Notes: generated by a model from the letters alone, not told the origin. 64,000 nt of DNA from Arcobacter sp. F155 (GCF_004116455.1 NZ_PDJU01000006.1:62001-126000), one strand, 5' to 3'; positions 37,172 to 46,361 are shown, numbered from the stretch's first letter. Translations and numbers: made by a program.

Positions 37172-37199
37172 GTAGTCCCAAGAGGGGCTACTTTTTTTT
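37172..37199 (+). terminator. Intrinsic terminator of rho
   Basis: 8-bp stem GTAGTCCC / GGGGCTAC (one T-G pair) with an AAGA loop and eight T. The rho gene thus ends at a Rho-independent site. Confidence 0.9.
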
Positions 37200-37307
37200 G
37201 TCTATAATCTTAAGTATAATAATCAAGATTAAAATACTTGGTATTCTTAAAGTAAAATCAAAATTACAAATAAGTTACCTCTTTAATACTTGTTTTATGC
37301 TTTTTTG

Positions 37308-37313
37308 TATAAT
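37308..37313 (+). promoter_or_regulatory. Extended -10 promoter of metNIQ
   Basis: TGTATAAT (hexamer 37308-37313), 25 bases before metN. I looked in the 172-bp leader for a SAM riboswitch and saw none. Confidence 0.6.
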
Positions 37314-37338
37314 ATTCGGCCACAAATAAGGACTTATT

Positions 37339-38295
37339 ATGATAACTATTAAAAATCTGAATAAATTTTATGGTAGTACTAAAGTTTTAAATGATATATC
37401 AATTGACATTAAAGAGGGTGAAATTTTTGCTATTGTTGGCCACAGTGGTGCAGGAAAATCTACACTTTTAAGATGTATAAATGGACTTGAAGATTATAGT
37501 GATGGTTCATTAAGAGTAAATGATAAAGAGATTAAAACACTTGATAAAAACAGTTTAAGAGAGTTTAGAAAAAATATTGGAATGATTTTTCAACATTTTT
37601 CATTAATTCAAAGAAAAACTGTATATGAAAATGTTGCACTTCCAATGCAACTTTGGGGATATAGCAAGGCTGAAATTGATAAAAAAGTAAATGATTTATT
37701 AGCTCTTGTTGGTTTAGAAAACAAACTAAACTCATATCCTAGTCAATTAAGTGGTGGACAAAAACAGCGTGTTGCTATTGCTAGAGCATTGACTTTAGAC
37801 CCAGAAGTTTTATTATCAGATGAAGCAACATCTGCCCTTGACCCAAATACAACTACTTCTATTTTAAATCTTTTAAAAGAGATTAATGAGAAGCTTAATA
37901 TTACTATTGTAATTGTTACTCATGAAATGGAAGTTGTAAAACAAATAGCTCAAAAAGCATTACTTTTAGAGCATGGAAATATTATTGGTTTTGATGATAC
38001 GGAAGAACTATTTTTAAAACCAGATGAAAAGATGAAACACTTCTTAGGTGAGAGTGAAGTAGTTCCTGCTCAGGGTGTAAATATTAAACTATATTTTCCA
38101 AAGGATAATGCTTACCAATCTTTTATTACAAAGATGGCAAGAGAGTTAGATATGGACTTTAATATTGTATGGGGAAAATTAGAAGAGATAAATACTCATA
38201 TTGTAGGAAATATGGTTATAAATATTGAAGAAGTAAATCAGCAAAAAGTGATTGATTATATTAAAGAGCATGACATTGTATGGGAGGTGTTATAA
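37339..38295 (+). CDS. metN: Methionine ABC transporter ATP-binding protein MetN
   Basis: The ATPase subunit, 318 residues. Walker A is [11 protein letters not shown], the Q-loop FQHFSLI, the signature [15 protein letters not shown] and Walker [14 protein letters not shown]. The C-terminal ACT-like NIL domain (about 235-318), which binds methionine in E. coli MetN, is present. Operon with metI and metQ. Confidence 0.94.
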   Translation: MITIKNLNKFYGSTKVLNDISIDIKEGEIFAIVGHSGAGKSTLLRCINGLEDYSDGSLRVNDKEIKTLDKNSLREFRKNIGMIFQHFSLIQRKTVYENVALPMQLWGYSKAEIDKKVNDLLALVGLENKLNSYPSQLSGGQKQRVAIARALTLDPEVLLSDEATSALDPNTTTSILNLLKEINEKLNITIVIVTHEMEVVKQIAQKALLLEHGNIIGFDDTEELFLKPDEKMKHFLGESEVVPAQGVNIKLYFPKDNAYQSFITKMARELDMDFNIVWGKLEEINTHIVGNMVINIEEVNQQKVIDYIKEHDIVWEVL

Positions 38296-38933
38296 TGGTT
38301 GATATTTTATTACCAGCACTTGGTGAAACTGTATATATGTCTTTTGTTTCTACATTTTTTGCAGTAGTAATTGGGTTTCTTTTAGCAATTGTTCTAATTC
38401 TTACTTCAAAAGGTGGATTAAGAGAGAACTTAAAACTATATACAATATTAGATGTTGTGATTAATACATTAAGATCTTTTCCATTTATTATCTTAATGAT
38501 TGTTTTATTTCCTCTTACAAAGTTTTTAATAGGAAAAAGTATTGGTACAACAGCAGCTATTATTCCACTTACAATTGGGGCAGCTCCTTTTATAGCTAGA
38601 CTTATTGAGAGTGCATTTAAAGAAGTAGATAAAGGTGTTATTGAAGCTGCAAAATCATTTGGTGCAAGTGATTGGCAAATTATCTTTAAAGTGATGCTTG
38701 TAGAAGCATTACCTAGTATAGTTTCAGCTATTACTTTAACACTAATTACAGTTATTGGTTTTTCTGCTATGGCAGGAGCTGTTGGTGGTGGAGGTTTAGG
38801 AGATGTAGCTATTAAATATGGTTACTACAGATTCCAAACAGACACAATGTTATATACAGTAGTTATATTAATTGCCTTAGTTCAATTAGTACAAAGTACT
38901 GGTGATTATATTTATAAAATAACTAAAAAATAA
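38295..38933 (+). CDS. metI: Methionine ABC transporter permease MetI
   Basis: A 212-residue permease with five membrane helices. The cytoplasmic coupling loop is EAAKSFGASDWQIIFKVMLVEALPS. ATG 38295 overlaps the metN stop by one base (TAATG) and has GGAGGT 8 bases upstream, so it is preferred over ATG 38280. Typical MetI length. Confidence 0.94.
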   Translation: MVDILLPALGETVYMSFVSTFFAVVIGFLLAIVLILTSKGGLRENLKLYTILDVVINTLRSFPFIILMIVLFPLTKFLIGKSIGTTAAIIPLTIGAAPFIARLIESAFKEVDKGVIEAAKSFGASDWQIIFKVMLVEALPSIVSAITLTLITVIGFSAMAGAVGGGGLGDVAIKYGYYRFQTDTMLYTVVILIALVQLVQSTGDYIYKITKK

Positions 38934-38945
38934 GAAAGGATTTAG

Positions 38946-39752
38946 ATGTTAAAAAATATTTTAAAATTAGCATTACTTGGTGCAGTAGCACTTGGGTTTG
39001 TTGCTTGTACAGGTTCTGAAGAACCAAAAGAAGAAGCAAAAAAAGTTATCAAAGTTGGAGCTACTCCAGTTCCTCACTCAGAGATTTTAGAAGTTGTTAA
39101 ACCACTTTTAAAAGCTAAAGGTTATGAGTTAGAAATCGTTGAGTTTACTGATTATGTTACTCCAAATATTGCAGTTGATGAAGGGCAATTAGATGCAAAC
39201 TTCTTCCAGCACACTCCATATTTAGTTGAGTTTAATAAATCAAAAAATACTAAATTAGTTAAAACTGTAAATGTTCACTTAGAGCCAATGGGATTGTACT
39301 CTAATAAAATCAAGTCACTTGATGAGTTAGCTGATGGTGCAACTATTGCAGTACCAAACGACCCAACAAATGGAAGTAGAGCTTTAGATGTATTAGTTAA
39401 AGAGGGTTTATTAAAATTCAAAGATGTTCAGTTCAAAACTGCAATTGATATTATTGAAAACCCAAAAAACTTAAAAATCAAAGAATTAGATGCTCCTCAA
39501 TTACCAAGAGTTCTTGATGAAGTAGATGCTGCAATTATTAATACAAACTATGCTTTAGCTGCTGATTTAAATCCTACTAAAGATGCACTAGTAATTGAGT
39601 CAAAAGATTCTCCATATGCTAATATTTTAGTTGTAAGAGAAGGTAATGAAAACAAAGATTATATCAAAGCATTAGATGAAGTATTAACGTCAAAAGAGGT
39701 TAAAGAGTTTATTGCTACTAAATATAAAGGTTCTATTGTAGAAGCTTTCTAA
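38946..39752 (+). CDS. metQ: Methionine-binding lipoprotein MetQ
   Basis: A 268-residue NlpA/MetQ-type lipoprotein. Lipobox GFVACTG with Cys21, then KVGATPVPHSEIL, DEGQLDANFFQHTPYL, VPNDPTNGSRAL and an INTNYAL segment that lines the ligand pocket. AGAAAGGA precedes the ATG. Ends the metNIQ operon. Confidence 0.94.
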   Translation: MLKNILKLALLGAVALGFVACTGSEEPKEEAKKVIKVGATPVPHSEILEVVKPLLKAKGYELEIVEFTDYVTPNIAVDEGQLDANFFQHTPYLVEFNKSKNTKLVKTVNVHLEPMGLYSNKIKSLDELADGATIAVPNDPTNGSRALDVLVKEGLLKFKDVQFKTAIDIIENPKNLKIKELDAPQLPRVLDEVDAAIINTNYALAADLNPTKDALVIESKDSPYANILVVREGNENKDYIKALDEVLTSKEVKEFIATKYKGSIVEAF

Positions 39753-39755
39753 TAT

Positions 39756-39782
39756 AAAAAGAAGGAGTTTTTCCTTCTTTTT
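39756..39782. terminator. Terminator after metQ, shared with a small minus-strand ORF
   Basis: 10-bp stem AAAAAGAAGG / CCTTCTTTTT with a 7-base loop and T-tract, 3 bases after the metQ stop. By symmetry it can also work on the minus strand. Confidence 0.8.
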
Positions 39783-39876
39783 AATCTTCCTTTACAAACA
39801 TATTTATTACATATGTAACTGCTGTAAATGCTACTAAACTTAAAATCACAAACATTAAAATTTCACTGATAAACAT
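39781..39876 (-). CDS. Small single-pass membrane protein (31 aa)
   Basis: ATG at 39876 is preceded by AAAGGAATTGTC, a good ribosome-binding site. The 31 residues start MFISEILMFVILSLVAFTAV and end NMFVKED: one hydrophobic helix with a charged C-terminus. Its promoter region carries a palindrome (39905-39920), and it ends in the metQ terminator, so it has all parts of an independent gene. I do not recognise the family. The size and topology resemble stress-induced small membrane proteins or regulatory subunits of transporters or oxidases. Confidence 0.5.
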   Translation of the reverse strand: MFISEILMFVILSLVAFTAVTYVINMFVKED

Positions 39877-39904
39877 GACAATTCCTTTGCATATCTTATA
39901 ATAA

Positions 39905-39920
39905 ATGAACACTCATTCAT
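39905..39920. promoter_or_regulatory. Palindromic operator-like site upstream of the small membrane ORF
   Basis: ATGAACACTCATTCAT, an imperfect palindrome with ATGAA/TTCAT ends, resembling TetR-family operators. It lies 29 bases before the small ORF, just upstream of a plausible minus-strand -10 (TATAAG). Confidence 0.45.
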
Positions 39921-39958
39921 AAAGTAAGAAGTATAAAGAAAATAGCTTTATATAACTC

Positions 39959-40621
39959 TTAAGTAGTTTTGAAAACCTTTTCATATTGTTCTAATCTAAA
40001 ATCAAAAGTAGTATAGTCTGGATTTTGTAGTTTTCTTTCTTTGTAGAGTCTGTTTGAACCAATATATCTATTAGCTGCATTTGATGGAGAAGTAAGAGAA
40101 ATAGTTTTTATTTCTCTATTATCAAAGATAAATTTATGTTGTTTTGGAATATTTGAGCAAACAAGTTCAAATTTTATATTTTGTTTTTTAAGTATCTGTC
40201 TTAAAAAATATTCTGGACCATTTTTTGAGTTTCCTCCTGTAAAAATAAGAGTATCTATAGTTTTGTATTCAACTAAATAGTTAAGCATATCTCTTAAAAC
40301 AATCTCACTCATACCTAAATCACTTGCATCTACTTTCTCTCTTTTGCATGAATCTACAATATCACAAATACCAATTTGATTTTTATCTAAAAACTCTTTT
40401 CTTTGAATAACTGCTTCTTGGCTATTATCAAAGAGTAAGTTTAATGAATAAATCTTATCTAAGGTCTGCCATAAAAGGTTATCTTTTGAACCATAACAAA
40501 AGTTTACATCCTCTTTTTTAAACTCTTTTTTACAAAATCTTGGAGGTGGCAAAGTACCTACAATAATCTTTTTTGTATCTTTATTTAAGTAGGGTTTATA
40601 AGGATGAAAGTGATGAAACAA
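39959..40621 (-). CDS. Uracil-DNA-glycosylase-fold protein
   Basis: A 220-residue protein with a UDG-superfamily look: IIVGTLPPPRF near the N-terminus (motif 1 region), YGSKDNLLWQTLDKI, GICDIVDSCKR, LIFTGGNS and a late SLTSPSNAANR that corresponds to motif 2. I infer a DNA base-excision role, possibly like the MUG/TDG or deoxyinosine glycosylase branches. The catalytic residue is not the usual family 1 Asp, so substrate is uncertain. Divergent from murI, monocistronic. Confidence 0.65.
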   Translation of the reverse strand: MFHHFHPYKPYLNKDTKKIIVGTLPPPRFCKKEFKKEDVNFCYGSKDNLLWQTLDKIYSLNLLFDNSQEAVIQRKEFLDKNQIGICDIVDSCKREKVDASDLGMSEIVLRDMLNYLVEYKTIDTLIFTGGNSKNGPEYFLRQILKKQNIKFELVCSNIPKQHKFIFDNREIKTISLTSPSNAANRYIGSNRLYKERKLQNPDYTTFDFRLEQYEKVFKTT

Positions 40622-40749
40622 GTTATGCCTTTCTTTTTTTCAAATTTTAACTTTTAAAGCTTAAAATATTAAGGCTTTAAATATTTATTATTTAACTAAT
40701 TAGTTATAAGTTTTTAGATATAATCTTTCTTATTTTATAAAGGTTTTGT

Positions 40750-41541
40750 TTGAAAGTTGGTGTGTTTGATTCAGGTCTTGGAGGCTTAACAGTAGTTCAA
40801 GCAATCGCAAACTCTTTAAAGGGTATTGAGGTTTTTTATATTGCAGATACATTGTTTGCCCCTTATGGAGAAAAAACAAAAGAACAAATTTTAAAGCATA
40901 GTTTAGATATTACAAATTATTTAATAAAAACACATAAAATAGATGCTTTAATTGTAGCGTGTAACACAGCAACATCAGCAGCAATTATAAATTTAAGAGA
41001 AGAGTTTCCTAATTTAATTGTAATAGGAACAGAACCTGGTGTAAAACCAGCAATGCAAACAACTGAATCTAAAAGTATAGGAGTTCTAGCAACACCTGCT
41101 ACTTTAAGTGGTGAAAAGTATCAAAAGCTTTTAAAGGATTTATCTTTAGAGCATGAAGTTATGGTTTATGACCAAGCTTGTAAAGGTTTAGTTGAACAAA
41201 TAGAAAACGGAAAAGTTTCCCATGTAGATACACATAAGATGTTAACTACTTGGTTAGAACCTATGAAAGAAAAAAGTGTAGATACTATAGTTTTAGGTTG
41301 TACTCATTATCCTTTAGTTAGTGATTTAATAAAAGAGATTATGGGAGCAAATATAAAATTAATTGAGACAGGTTCTGCTATTGCAAGAAGATTAGAGAGT
41401 TTGACTTCTAATAATATAAAAAATAAAGAAACAAGAATAAAAGTTTTCTACACAGGTGAAATAAAAAAAGATATGATTAATATGATTTTAGAAAATTGGG
41501 AAGATGGTGGAAAAATAATGGTAAGGGAAGTACATGAGTAA
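40750..41541 (+). CDS. murI: Glutamate racemase
   Basis: Supplies D-glutamate for peptidoglycan. The protein has 263 residues. The two catalytic Cys are in LIVACNTATSAA and VLGCTHYPLVSD, and the N-terminus KVGVFDSGLGGLTVV is standard. The start is TTG at 40750 with AAAGG upstream. It overlaps dnaX by 8 bp. Confidence 0.95.
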   Translation: MKVGVFDSGLGGLTVVQAIANSLKGIEVFYIADTLFAPYGEKTKEQILKHSLDITNYLIKTHKIDALIVACNTATSAAIINLREEFPNLIVIGTEPGVKPAMQTTESKSIGVLATPATLSGEKYQKLLKDLSLEHEVMVYDQACKGLVEQIENGKVSHVDTHKMLTTWLEPMKEKSVDTIVLGCTHYPLVSDLIKEIMGANIKLIETGSAIARRLESLTSNNIKNKETRIKVFYTGEIKKDMINMILENWEDGGKIMVREVHE

Positions 41542-43528
41542 TAATGAAATTGAAAAAAAAGTTTTAGCATTAAAATATAGACCAAAAAGATTTGAAGATT
41601 TAGTTGGGCAAACAACAATTTCACAAACTCTTTCATTGGCATTAGACTCAAACAGATTATCTCATGCTTACCTTTTTAGTGGATTAAGAGGAAGTGGTAA
41701 AACTTCAACTGCAAGAATTATGGCAAAAGCGCTTCTTTGCTCAAATGGACCTACATCAAAGCCATGTGAAGTATGTGAAAACTGTCAAAGTGCAAATGCA
41801 AATAGACACCTAGATGTTATAGAGATGGATGCTGCTTCAAATAGAGGTATTGATGATATTAAAGATTTAATTGAGCACACAAAATACAAACCAAGCAGTG
41901 CTAGATTTAAAGTGTTTATTATCGATGAGGTTCATATGCTTACTACACAAGCATTTAATGCCTTACTTAAAACACTTGAAGAACCTCCTGGTTTTGTAAA
42001 GTTTATTCTTGCAACTACTGACCCACTAAAACTTCCAGCAACTATTTTAAGCCGTACTCAACACTTTAGATTTAATAAAATTGCAAATACTGATGTACTT
42101 CATCACTTATCACATATTTTAAATGAAGAGAATATTGAGTTTGAAACTGCTGCAATTGATATTATTTCAAGAAGTGGACAAGGAAGTTTAAGGGATACTC
42201 TAACTTTACTTGACCAAGCTATTATTTTCTCAAAGGGAAAAATAACAGTAGCAGCTGTAGTTGATATGTTAGGTCTTATTGAACCAGAACTTATGGATAA
42301 GATTTTTGATGTAATATTAAAAAAAGGTGATGTAAGAGACTTAGTTAAAGAGCTTGAGAATTATGAGGTTTCTCAAGTTTGTGATGAGATGACAATTTAT
42401 CTTAGACAGAAGATGCTTGATAAAGATGCAAAATTTGATTTACTTCTTTTTGATAGATTCTTTAGAATATTAAGTGACGCAAAACATTTACTAGCTTTAA
42501 ATTCAGATGGATCTTTTGTTCTTATTTTAAGTCTTCTAAAAATGATTGAAGCAACAAACCTAAAAACTATTGATGATATTATCAATCAAGTTGAAGAAGT
42601 AGAAGTTAAGCCTATGATGAAAGAGGCGATATCAGTTCAAAAAGTTGTAGAGCATGCAAACAATGATATTAATCATGCCTATGATGATAAGCCAGTACAG
42701 TTAAATGAACAATATCATCAAAACCAACGTACTGCAAATGCACAAAATGATATCTCTTTAGATAGTATTGATGCAATTGAGACTGTAAAACCTATAGAAA
42801 CTGTAGAGAAAGCAGCTGTTCAAGAAGCAGTTCCTTTTGAACAAGAACCTACACAAGAAGTAGTTCAAGTAAAAGAAGAACCAGTACAAGAATCAACTCA
42901 AATTCAAGAACCAGTAGCTCAAACTACTTTAGAAAAAGAACCAGAGGTGCAAGAAGATAGTTTTGCTACTCCTTTTGATGAGTTTGCAACACCATTTGAT
43001 GAACCAAGTACTGAACAAACAAAAGAAGAGGTGATTTCTTCTGAAACTTCAACTGTGTCTGAGACTACACAAGTTGAAACACCAGTTGTACAAGAAGAGC
43101 CTTCTTCTAGTCCATTTGAAAATAGTACACCTTTTGAAGCTACCTCTGAACCTGTTCAAGCTCAAGAGTCAGTAAACCAAAGTGAAGTACAAACTGAAAA
43201 TGTACAAGTAGAACAGCCTCTTGAACCTGTACAAATAGCCCAAGAAGAACCTGTTGTTGAAGCCTATGACCCAAACAAAGATGTGTATGAAAAACTTATC
43301 AATAAAGTTTATGAAAGAGATGTTCAATTAGGAGAACTTTTTGAGCATAATTTTATCTATAAATCATTTGAAGATAATAAACTTCAAATAAGCTCTTATG
43401 CACAAGGGGAAGATAGAAAATTCTTACTTAAACATTATGGTGTAATCAAAATATTCATTTATGATATTTTCGGTGAAAATACAGAGATTGAATTTATAAA
43501 GGAAGACCCCTCCACAAGAGGAGCCTAA
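41534..43528 (+). CDS. dnaX: DNA polymerase III subunit gamma/tau, frame ends early
   Basis: The clamp-loader ATPase. The frame gives 664 residues: KYRPKRFEDLVGQ, Walker A GLRGSGKTSTARIMAKA, a zinc-binding Cys group (CSNGPTSKPCEVCENC), Walker B VFIIDEVHML and sensor motif LSRTQHFRF. A long Glu/Gln/Pro/Val-rich linker (about 375-570) follows, then a small folded domain (YEKLINKVYERDVQLGELF...). The frame then closes with PSTRGA and TAA. The conserved-looking C-terminal tail continues in the +1 frame (43509-43838), so this product is probably the short form of the protein. Confidence 0.92.
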   Translation: MSNNEIEKKVLALKYRPKRFEDLVGQTTISQTLSLALDSNRLSHAYLFSGLRGSGKTSTARIMAKALLCSNGPTSKPCEVCENCQSANANRHLDVIEMDAASNRGIDDIKDLIEHTKYKPSSARFKVFIIDEVHMLTTQAFNALLKTLEEPPGFVKFILATTDPLKLPATILSRTQHFRFNKIANTDVLHHLSHILNEENIEFETAAIDIISRSGQGSLRDTLTLLDQAIIFSKGKITVAAVVDMLGLIEPELMDKIFDVILKKGDVRDLVKELENYEVSQVCDEMTIYLRQKMLDKDAKFDLLLFDRFFRILSDAKHLLALNSDGSFVLILSLLKMIEATNLKTIDDIINQVEEVEVKPMMKEAISVQKVVEHANNDINHAYDDKPVQLNEQYHQNQRTANAQNDISLDSIDAIETVKPIETVEKAAVQEAVPFEQEPTQEVVQVKEEPVQESTQIQEPVAQTTLEKEPEVQEDSFATPFDEFATPFDEPSTEQTKEEVISSETSTVSETTQVETPVVQEEPSSSPFENSTPFEATSEPVQAQESVNQSEVQTENVQVEQPLEPVQIAQEEPVVEAYDPNKDVYEKLINKVYERDVQLGELFEHNFIYKSFEDNKLQISSYAQGEDRKFLLKHYGVIKIFIYDIFGENTEIEFIKEDPSTRGA

Positions 43529-43838
43529 AAAAAAGCCACAAGAAGAAAATATTGAGAATGAAATAAGAAGAATTGCTCAGGTGAATGATATTTCTTTGGA
43601 TGAAGCTAAAAAATGGTACGAATCTAAAAATGAAGAACAAAATAACTCATCTGATAGTGGCTCTATGATTGAAGATGTTGAGGTAGGTTCTGGTTGTGTT
43701 GCTGATATGCAAAAAACAGCAAACCCAGCTCCTTCTCAAAGAGAGTTAGAATTAAATGAGATATTAAATTCTCCAATGCTTGATAGAGCAAAAGAGTTAT
43801 TACATGTTAAAAAGATAACTGTAAAAACTAGAAATTAA
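43509..43838 (+). other. dnaX: C-terminal extension of DnaX in the +1 frame
   Basis: A 109-residue frame continuous with dnaX if one C of the CCCC run at 43507-43510 is skipped: ...KED|PPQEEPKKKPQEENIENE... It ends MLDRAKELLHVKKITVKTRN, which resembles the short C-terminal motif found at the end of many DnaX proteins (P-hydrophobic...A..LF..). A GTG at 43581 could open an 85-residue ORF but has no ribosome-binding site, and coding character continues upstream of it to the frameshift. Options are a programmed +1 shift on CCC-T, a strain frameshift mutation or a sequencing error. Full fusion would be 767 residues. Confidence 0.6.
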
Positions 43839-43851
43839 TGAAAGGAAATAT

Positions 43852-44682
43852 ATGATTTTAAAACTACTGCTTCCAATATTTTTATTGGCAACTTATTTAA
43901 GTGCTGATAAAATTGAAGACCAAATATTAGAGTTTGAAAAGAAAAGATTTTCTCAAAACCCTAGAGTAGAGGTTGATGATTTATCAATTTTTATGAAAAA
44001 AGAGTTAGCTCAAAAGGGTTGGTACGGTTTTATTGTTGATATTAAAGCAACAATGGCTGGAAATAAAGTAAATGCTAAAGATATAGTATTTTCAAATGGA
44101 GAAGTTATCTCATCTGAGTTATTTGACTTAAAAACAGGAAAATCACTAAAAGATGTAATGACTCCTAAATTAACTGAGAAATATTATGATAAGAAAAGAT
44201 TAATTGCAGGAAATCATAATGCAAAAGATAAGATTGTAGTCTTCTCTGACCCTTTATGTCCTTTTTGTATGGATTATGTGCCAGATGTAATTAAGCATGT
44301 TAAAAAATATGAAGATAAAATAGCATTATACTATTATCATTTTCCTCTTTTAGCTATTCATCCAGCAGCAGCTCCTTTAGTAAAACTAATGGCTAAAGCA
44401 AAGCATGATGGAATAAAAGATATTGAGCAAAAAGTATATTCAGTATTTTGGGATGAAAAGTTTTCATCAAAAGTAAAAGATGAAACTATTGTAATTGATG
44501 TATTTAATAAAGTGTTTAAAACATCATATACAAAAGAAGATATAAACAGCAAAAAAATAAATGAAGAAATCTTTGAAGATGTATCTATGGGTGAAAATGT
44601 TTTAGTTCAAGGTACACCAACTGTTTTTATTAATGGTGAACAAGATAAATCTAAATTAAAATATGAAGAGTTAGGAAAATAA
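43852..44682 (+). CDS. Periplasmic thioredoxin-fold disulfide protein (DsbC/DsbA-like)
   Basis: A 276-residue protein with signal peptide (1-18). An N-terminal region (about 20-115) could be a dimerisation domain. The thioredoxin fold begins at KDKIVVFSDPLCPFCMDYVP with a CPFC redox pair. The cis-Pro loop is VQGTPTVFING. This organisation resembles DsbC/G-type isomerases or the DsbA-like proteins of Campylobacterota. The next gene, hemC, starts immediately after the stop. Confidence 0.83.
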   Translation: MILKLLLPIFLLATYLSADKIEDQILEFEKKRFSQNPRVEVDDLSIFMKKELAQKGWYGFIVDIKATMAGNKVNAKDIVFSNGEVISSELFDLKTGKSLKDVMTPKLTEKYYDKKRLIAGNHNAKDKIVVFSDPLCPFCMDYVPDVIKHVKKYEDKIALYYYHFPLLAIHPAAAPLVKLMAKAKHDGIKDIEQKVYSVFWDEKFSSKVKDETIVIDVFNKVFKTSYTKEDINSKKINEEIFEDVSMGENVLVQGTPTVFINGEQDKSKLKYEELGK

Positions 44683-45621
44683 ATGAAGAAAATAGTAATA
44701 GCAACAAGAAGTAGTAATTTAGCATTATGGCAAAGTGAATATATCAAAGCACAATTAAATGAGCACTATCCAGACTTAGAAGTTGAGTTAAAATCATTTT
44801 CTACAAAAGCAGATAAGATTTTAGATGTTCCTTTAGCAAAAATTGGTGGTAAAGGTTTATTTACAAAAGAGTTAGAGATAGCACTTTTAAATAAAGAAGC
44901 TGATATTGCTGTTCACTCTTTAAAAGATGTTCCAGTTGAGTTTGAAGATGGTTTTGTATTAGCTGCACTTTCTAAAAGGTTTGACCCAAGAGATGCACTT
45001 TTAAGTGAAAAGTATGCAAGTATTCAAGAACTACCTGAAAATGCAGTTGTAGGAACTACAAGTTTAAGAAGAAGACTTGAAATTAAACTATTAAGACCTG
45101 ATATTGTTTTAAAAGACTTAAGAGGAAATATTAATACTAGAATAGGAAAACTAAAAGCTGGTGAGTATGATGCTATTATTTTAGCTGCAACAGGTGTTCA
45201 AAAACTTAAAATTGAAGATGAAGTTAAACACTTTAATCCTATTTCAACAGAAGATATGATTCCATCAATGGGACAAGCAACTTTAGGAATTGAAACTTTA
45301 GATAATCCAGAGTTAGTTGAGTTATTATCTGTATTACATGATAAAAACGCAGAAATTGAATCTACAATTGAAAGAGATTTTGTTAGAACATTAGAAGGTG
45401 GTTGTCAAGTTCCTATTGGAATTAAAGCAACTATTATTGATGAAAACTCTGTTGATGTTAGAGCAATTGTTGGTATGCCAGATGGAAGTGAATATATTCA
45501 AGAAGATATTGTTGCAGATATTAATGAATATAAAACAATTGGTAAAACTTTAGCTCAAACTTTTATTGACCAAGGTGCAAAAGAGTTACTAGCGCGAGCA
45601 GAAAAAGTAGCATTTGCATAG
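44683..45621 (+). CDS. hemC: Hydroxymethylbilane synthase (porphobilinogen deaminase)
   Basis: Polymerises four porphobilinogen units in haem synthesis. The protein has 312 residues: IATRSSNLALWQSEYI at the N-terminus, GGKGLFTKELE, AVHSLKDVPVE, the Arg-rich VGTTSLRRRLEI, LRGNINTRIGKL and the dipyrromethane-binding Cys in TLEGGCQVPIGI. The ATG directly follows the preceding stop. Confidence 0.96.
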   Translation: MKKIVIATRSSNLALWQSEYIKAQLNEHYPDLEVELKSFSTKADKILDVPLAKIGGKGLFTKELEIALLNKEADIAVHSLKDVPVEFEDGFVLAALSKRFDPRDALLSEKYASIQELPENAVVGTTSLRRRLEIKLLRPDIVLKDLRGNINTRIGKLKAGEYDAIILAATGVQKLKIEDEVKHFNPISTEDMIPSMGQATLGIETLDNPELVELLSVLHDKNAEIESTIERDFVRTLEGGCQVPIGIKATIIDENSVDVRAIVGMPDGSEYIQEDIVADINEYKTIGKTLAQTFIDQGAKELLARAEKVAFA

Positions 45622-45628
45622 CATTTTT

Positions 45629-45645
45629 AAGGGCTTTTTGCCCTT
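45629..45645 (+). terminator. Hairpin after hemC
   Basis: Stem AAGGGC / GCCCTT with a T5 loop, flanked by GCAT/ATGC that can extend it. T-tract poor. Confidence 0.55.
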
Positions 45646-45752
45646 TATGCTTAGTTACTTCTCAAATTAAAAAAATCCCAAGTAAAATAGTAAATTTACT
45701 AGATTTTCCCTATATATTTTTGTATTATTAATTATTAAATTAAGGAGATAAT

Positions 45753-46295
45753 ATGAGAATAAAACCAGAAAATTCAATCTTTGTACAAGTAGATATCCAA
45801 GAAAAACTATTCCCACATATTTCAAATAATGAAGAGTTAGAAAAGAACTTACAGATTTTAATCAAAGGATTAAAATTGCATGAAGTTCCTGTTATTGTAA
45901 ATGAACAATATAAAAAAGGTATTGGTGAAACAATTCCTAGTATTCAAGAACTAACAAAAGATTATCCTCACTTTGAAAAAACAACATTCTCTTGTTGTGG
46001 AAATGAAGATGGATTAAATGCAATTAAAGCAAGTGGTAGAGATACTGTTATTTTAGCAGGTATTGAAACTCATGTTTGTGTTTTACAAACGGCAATTGAT
46101 TTATTAGAAGAGGGCTTTAAAGTTGTATTAGTAACTGATTGTGTTAACTCAAGAAAAGAGAAAGATAAAGAGATGGCAATAACTAGACTTGTTCAAGCAG
46201 GTGCTATTCCAACTACTTATGAATCACTATTATTTGAGCTAACAGTAAACGCTAAACACCCTGTATTTAAAGAAATATCAAAACTTGTAAAGTAG
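45753..46295 (+). CDS. Isochorismatase-family hydrolase (YcaC-like)
   Basis: A 180-residue cysteine hydrolase. Catalytic Asp in FVQVDIQEKLF, Lys in FEKTTFSCCG, and nucleophile Cys in AGIETHVCVLQTAIDLL. It is closer to YcaC-type proteins than the other isochorismatase-like protein (25382-25948). Substrate unknown. AAGGAGATAAT precedes the ATG. The stop lies inside a 24-bp palindrome that probably terminates the transcript. Confidence 0.87.
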   Translation: MRIKPENSIFVQVDIQEKLFPHISNNEELEKNLQILIKGLKLHEVPVIVNEQYKKGIGETIPSIQELTKDYPHFEKTTFSCCGNEDGLNAIKASGRDTVILAGIETHVCVLQTAIDLLEEGFKVVLVTDCVNSRKEKDKEMAITRLVQAGAIPTTYESLLFELTVNAKHPVFKEISKLVK

Positions 46296-46310
46296 CCTAG
46301 GCTACTTTAC
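46287..46310. terminator. Perfect 24-bp palindrome over the isochorismatase-like stop
   Basis: Two 12-bp arms with the core AGTAGCCTAGGCTACT. It contains the TAG stop codon (46293-46295) in its 5' arm. Likely a terminator hairpin; a protein-binding site for the luxP promoter 45 bp further on cannot be excluded. Confidence 0.55.
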
Positions 46311-46355
46311 TTAAGAACTTACAAACCATTTATTTACTAAATTTTACAATTTTGT

Positions 46356-46361
46356 TATAAT
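46356..46361 (+). promoter_or_regulatory. -10 hexamer of the luxP/luxQ-like operon
   Basis: TATAAT preceded by TTTTGT, 21 bases before the ATG at 46383, with AAAGGC as ribosome-binding site. Confidence 0.6.

Noticed and set aside
37200-37338. Possible SAM riboswitch before metNIQ
   Set aside because: The leader is AT-rich and short, with no recognisable SAM-box helices; only an extended -10 is visible.
43527-43534. A8 run just after the dnaX frame end as a transcriptional slippage site
   Set aside because: The run starts inside the TAA stop, so adding or removing A there cannot bypass the stop; only a shift upstream, such as at the C4 run, restores the frame.
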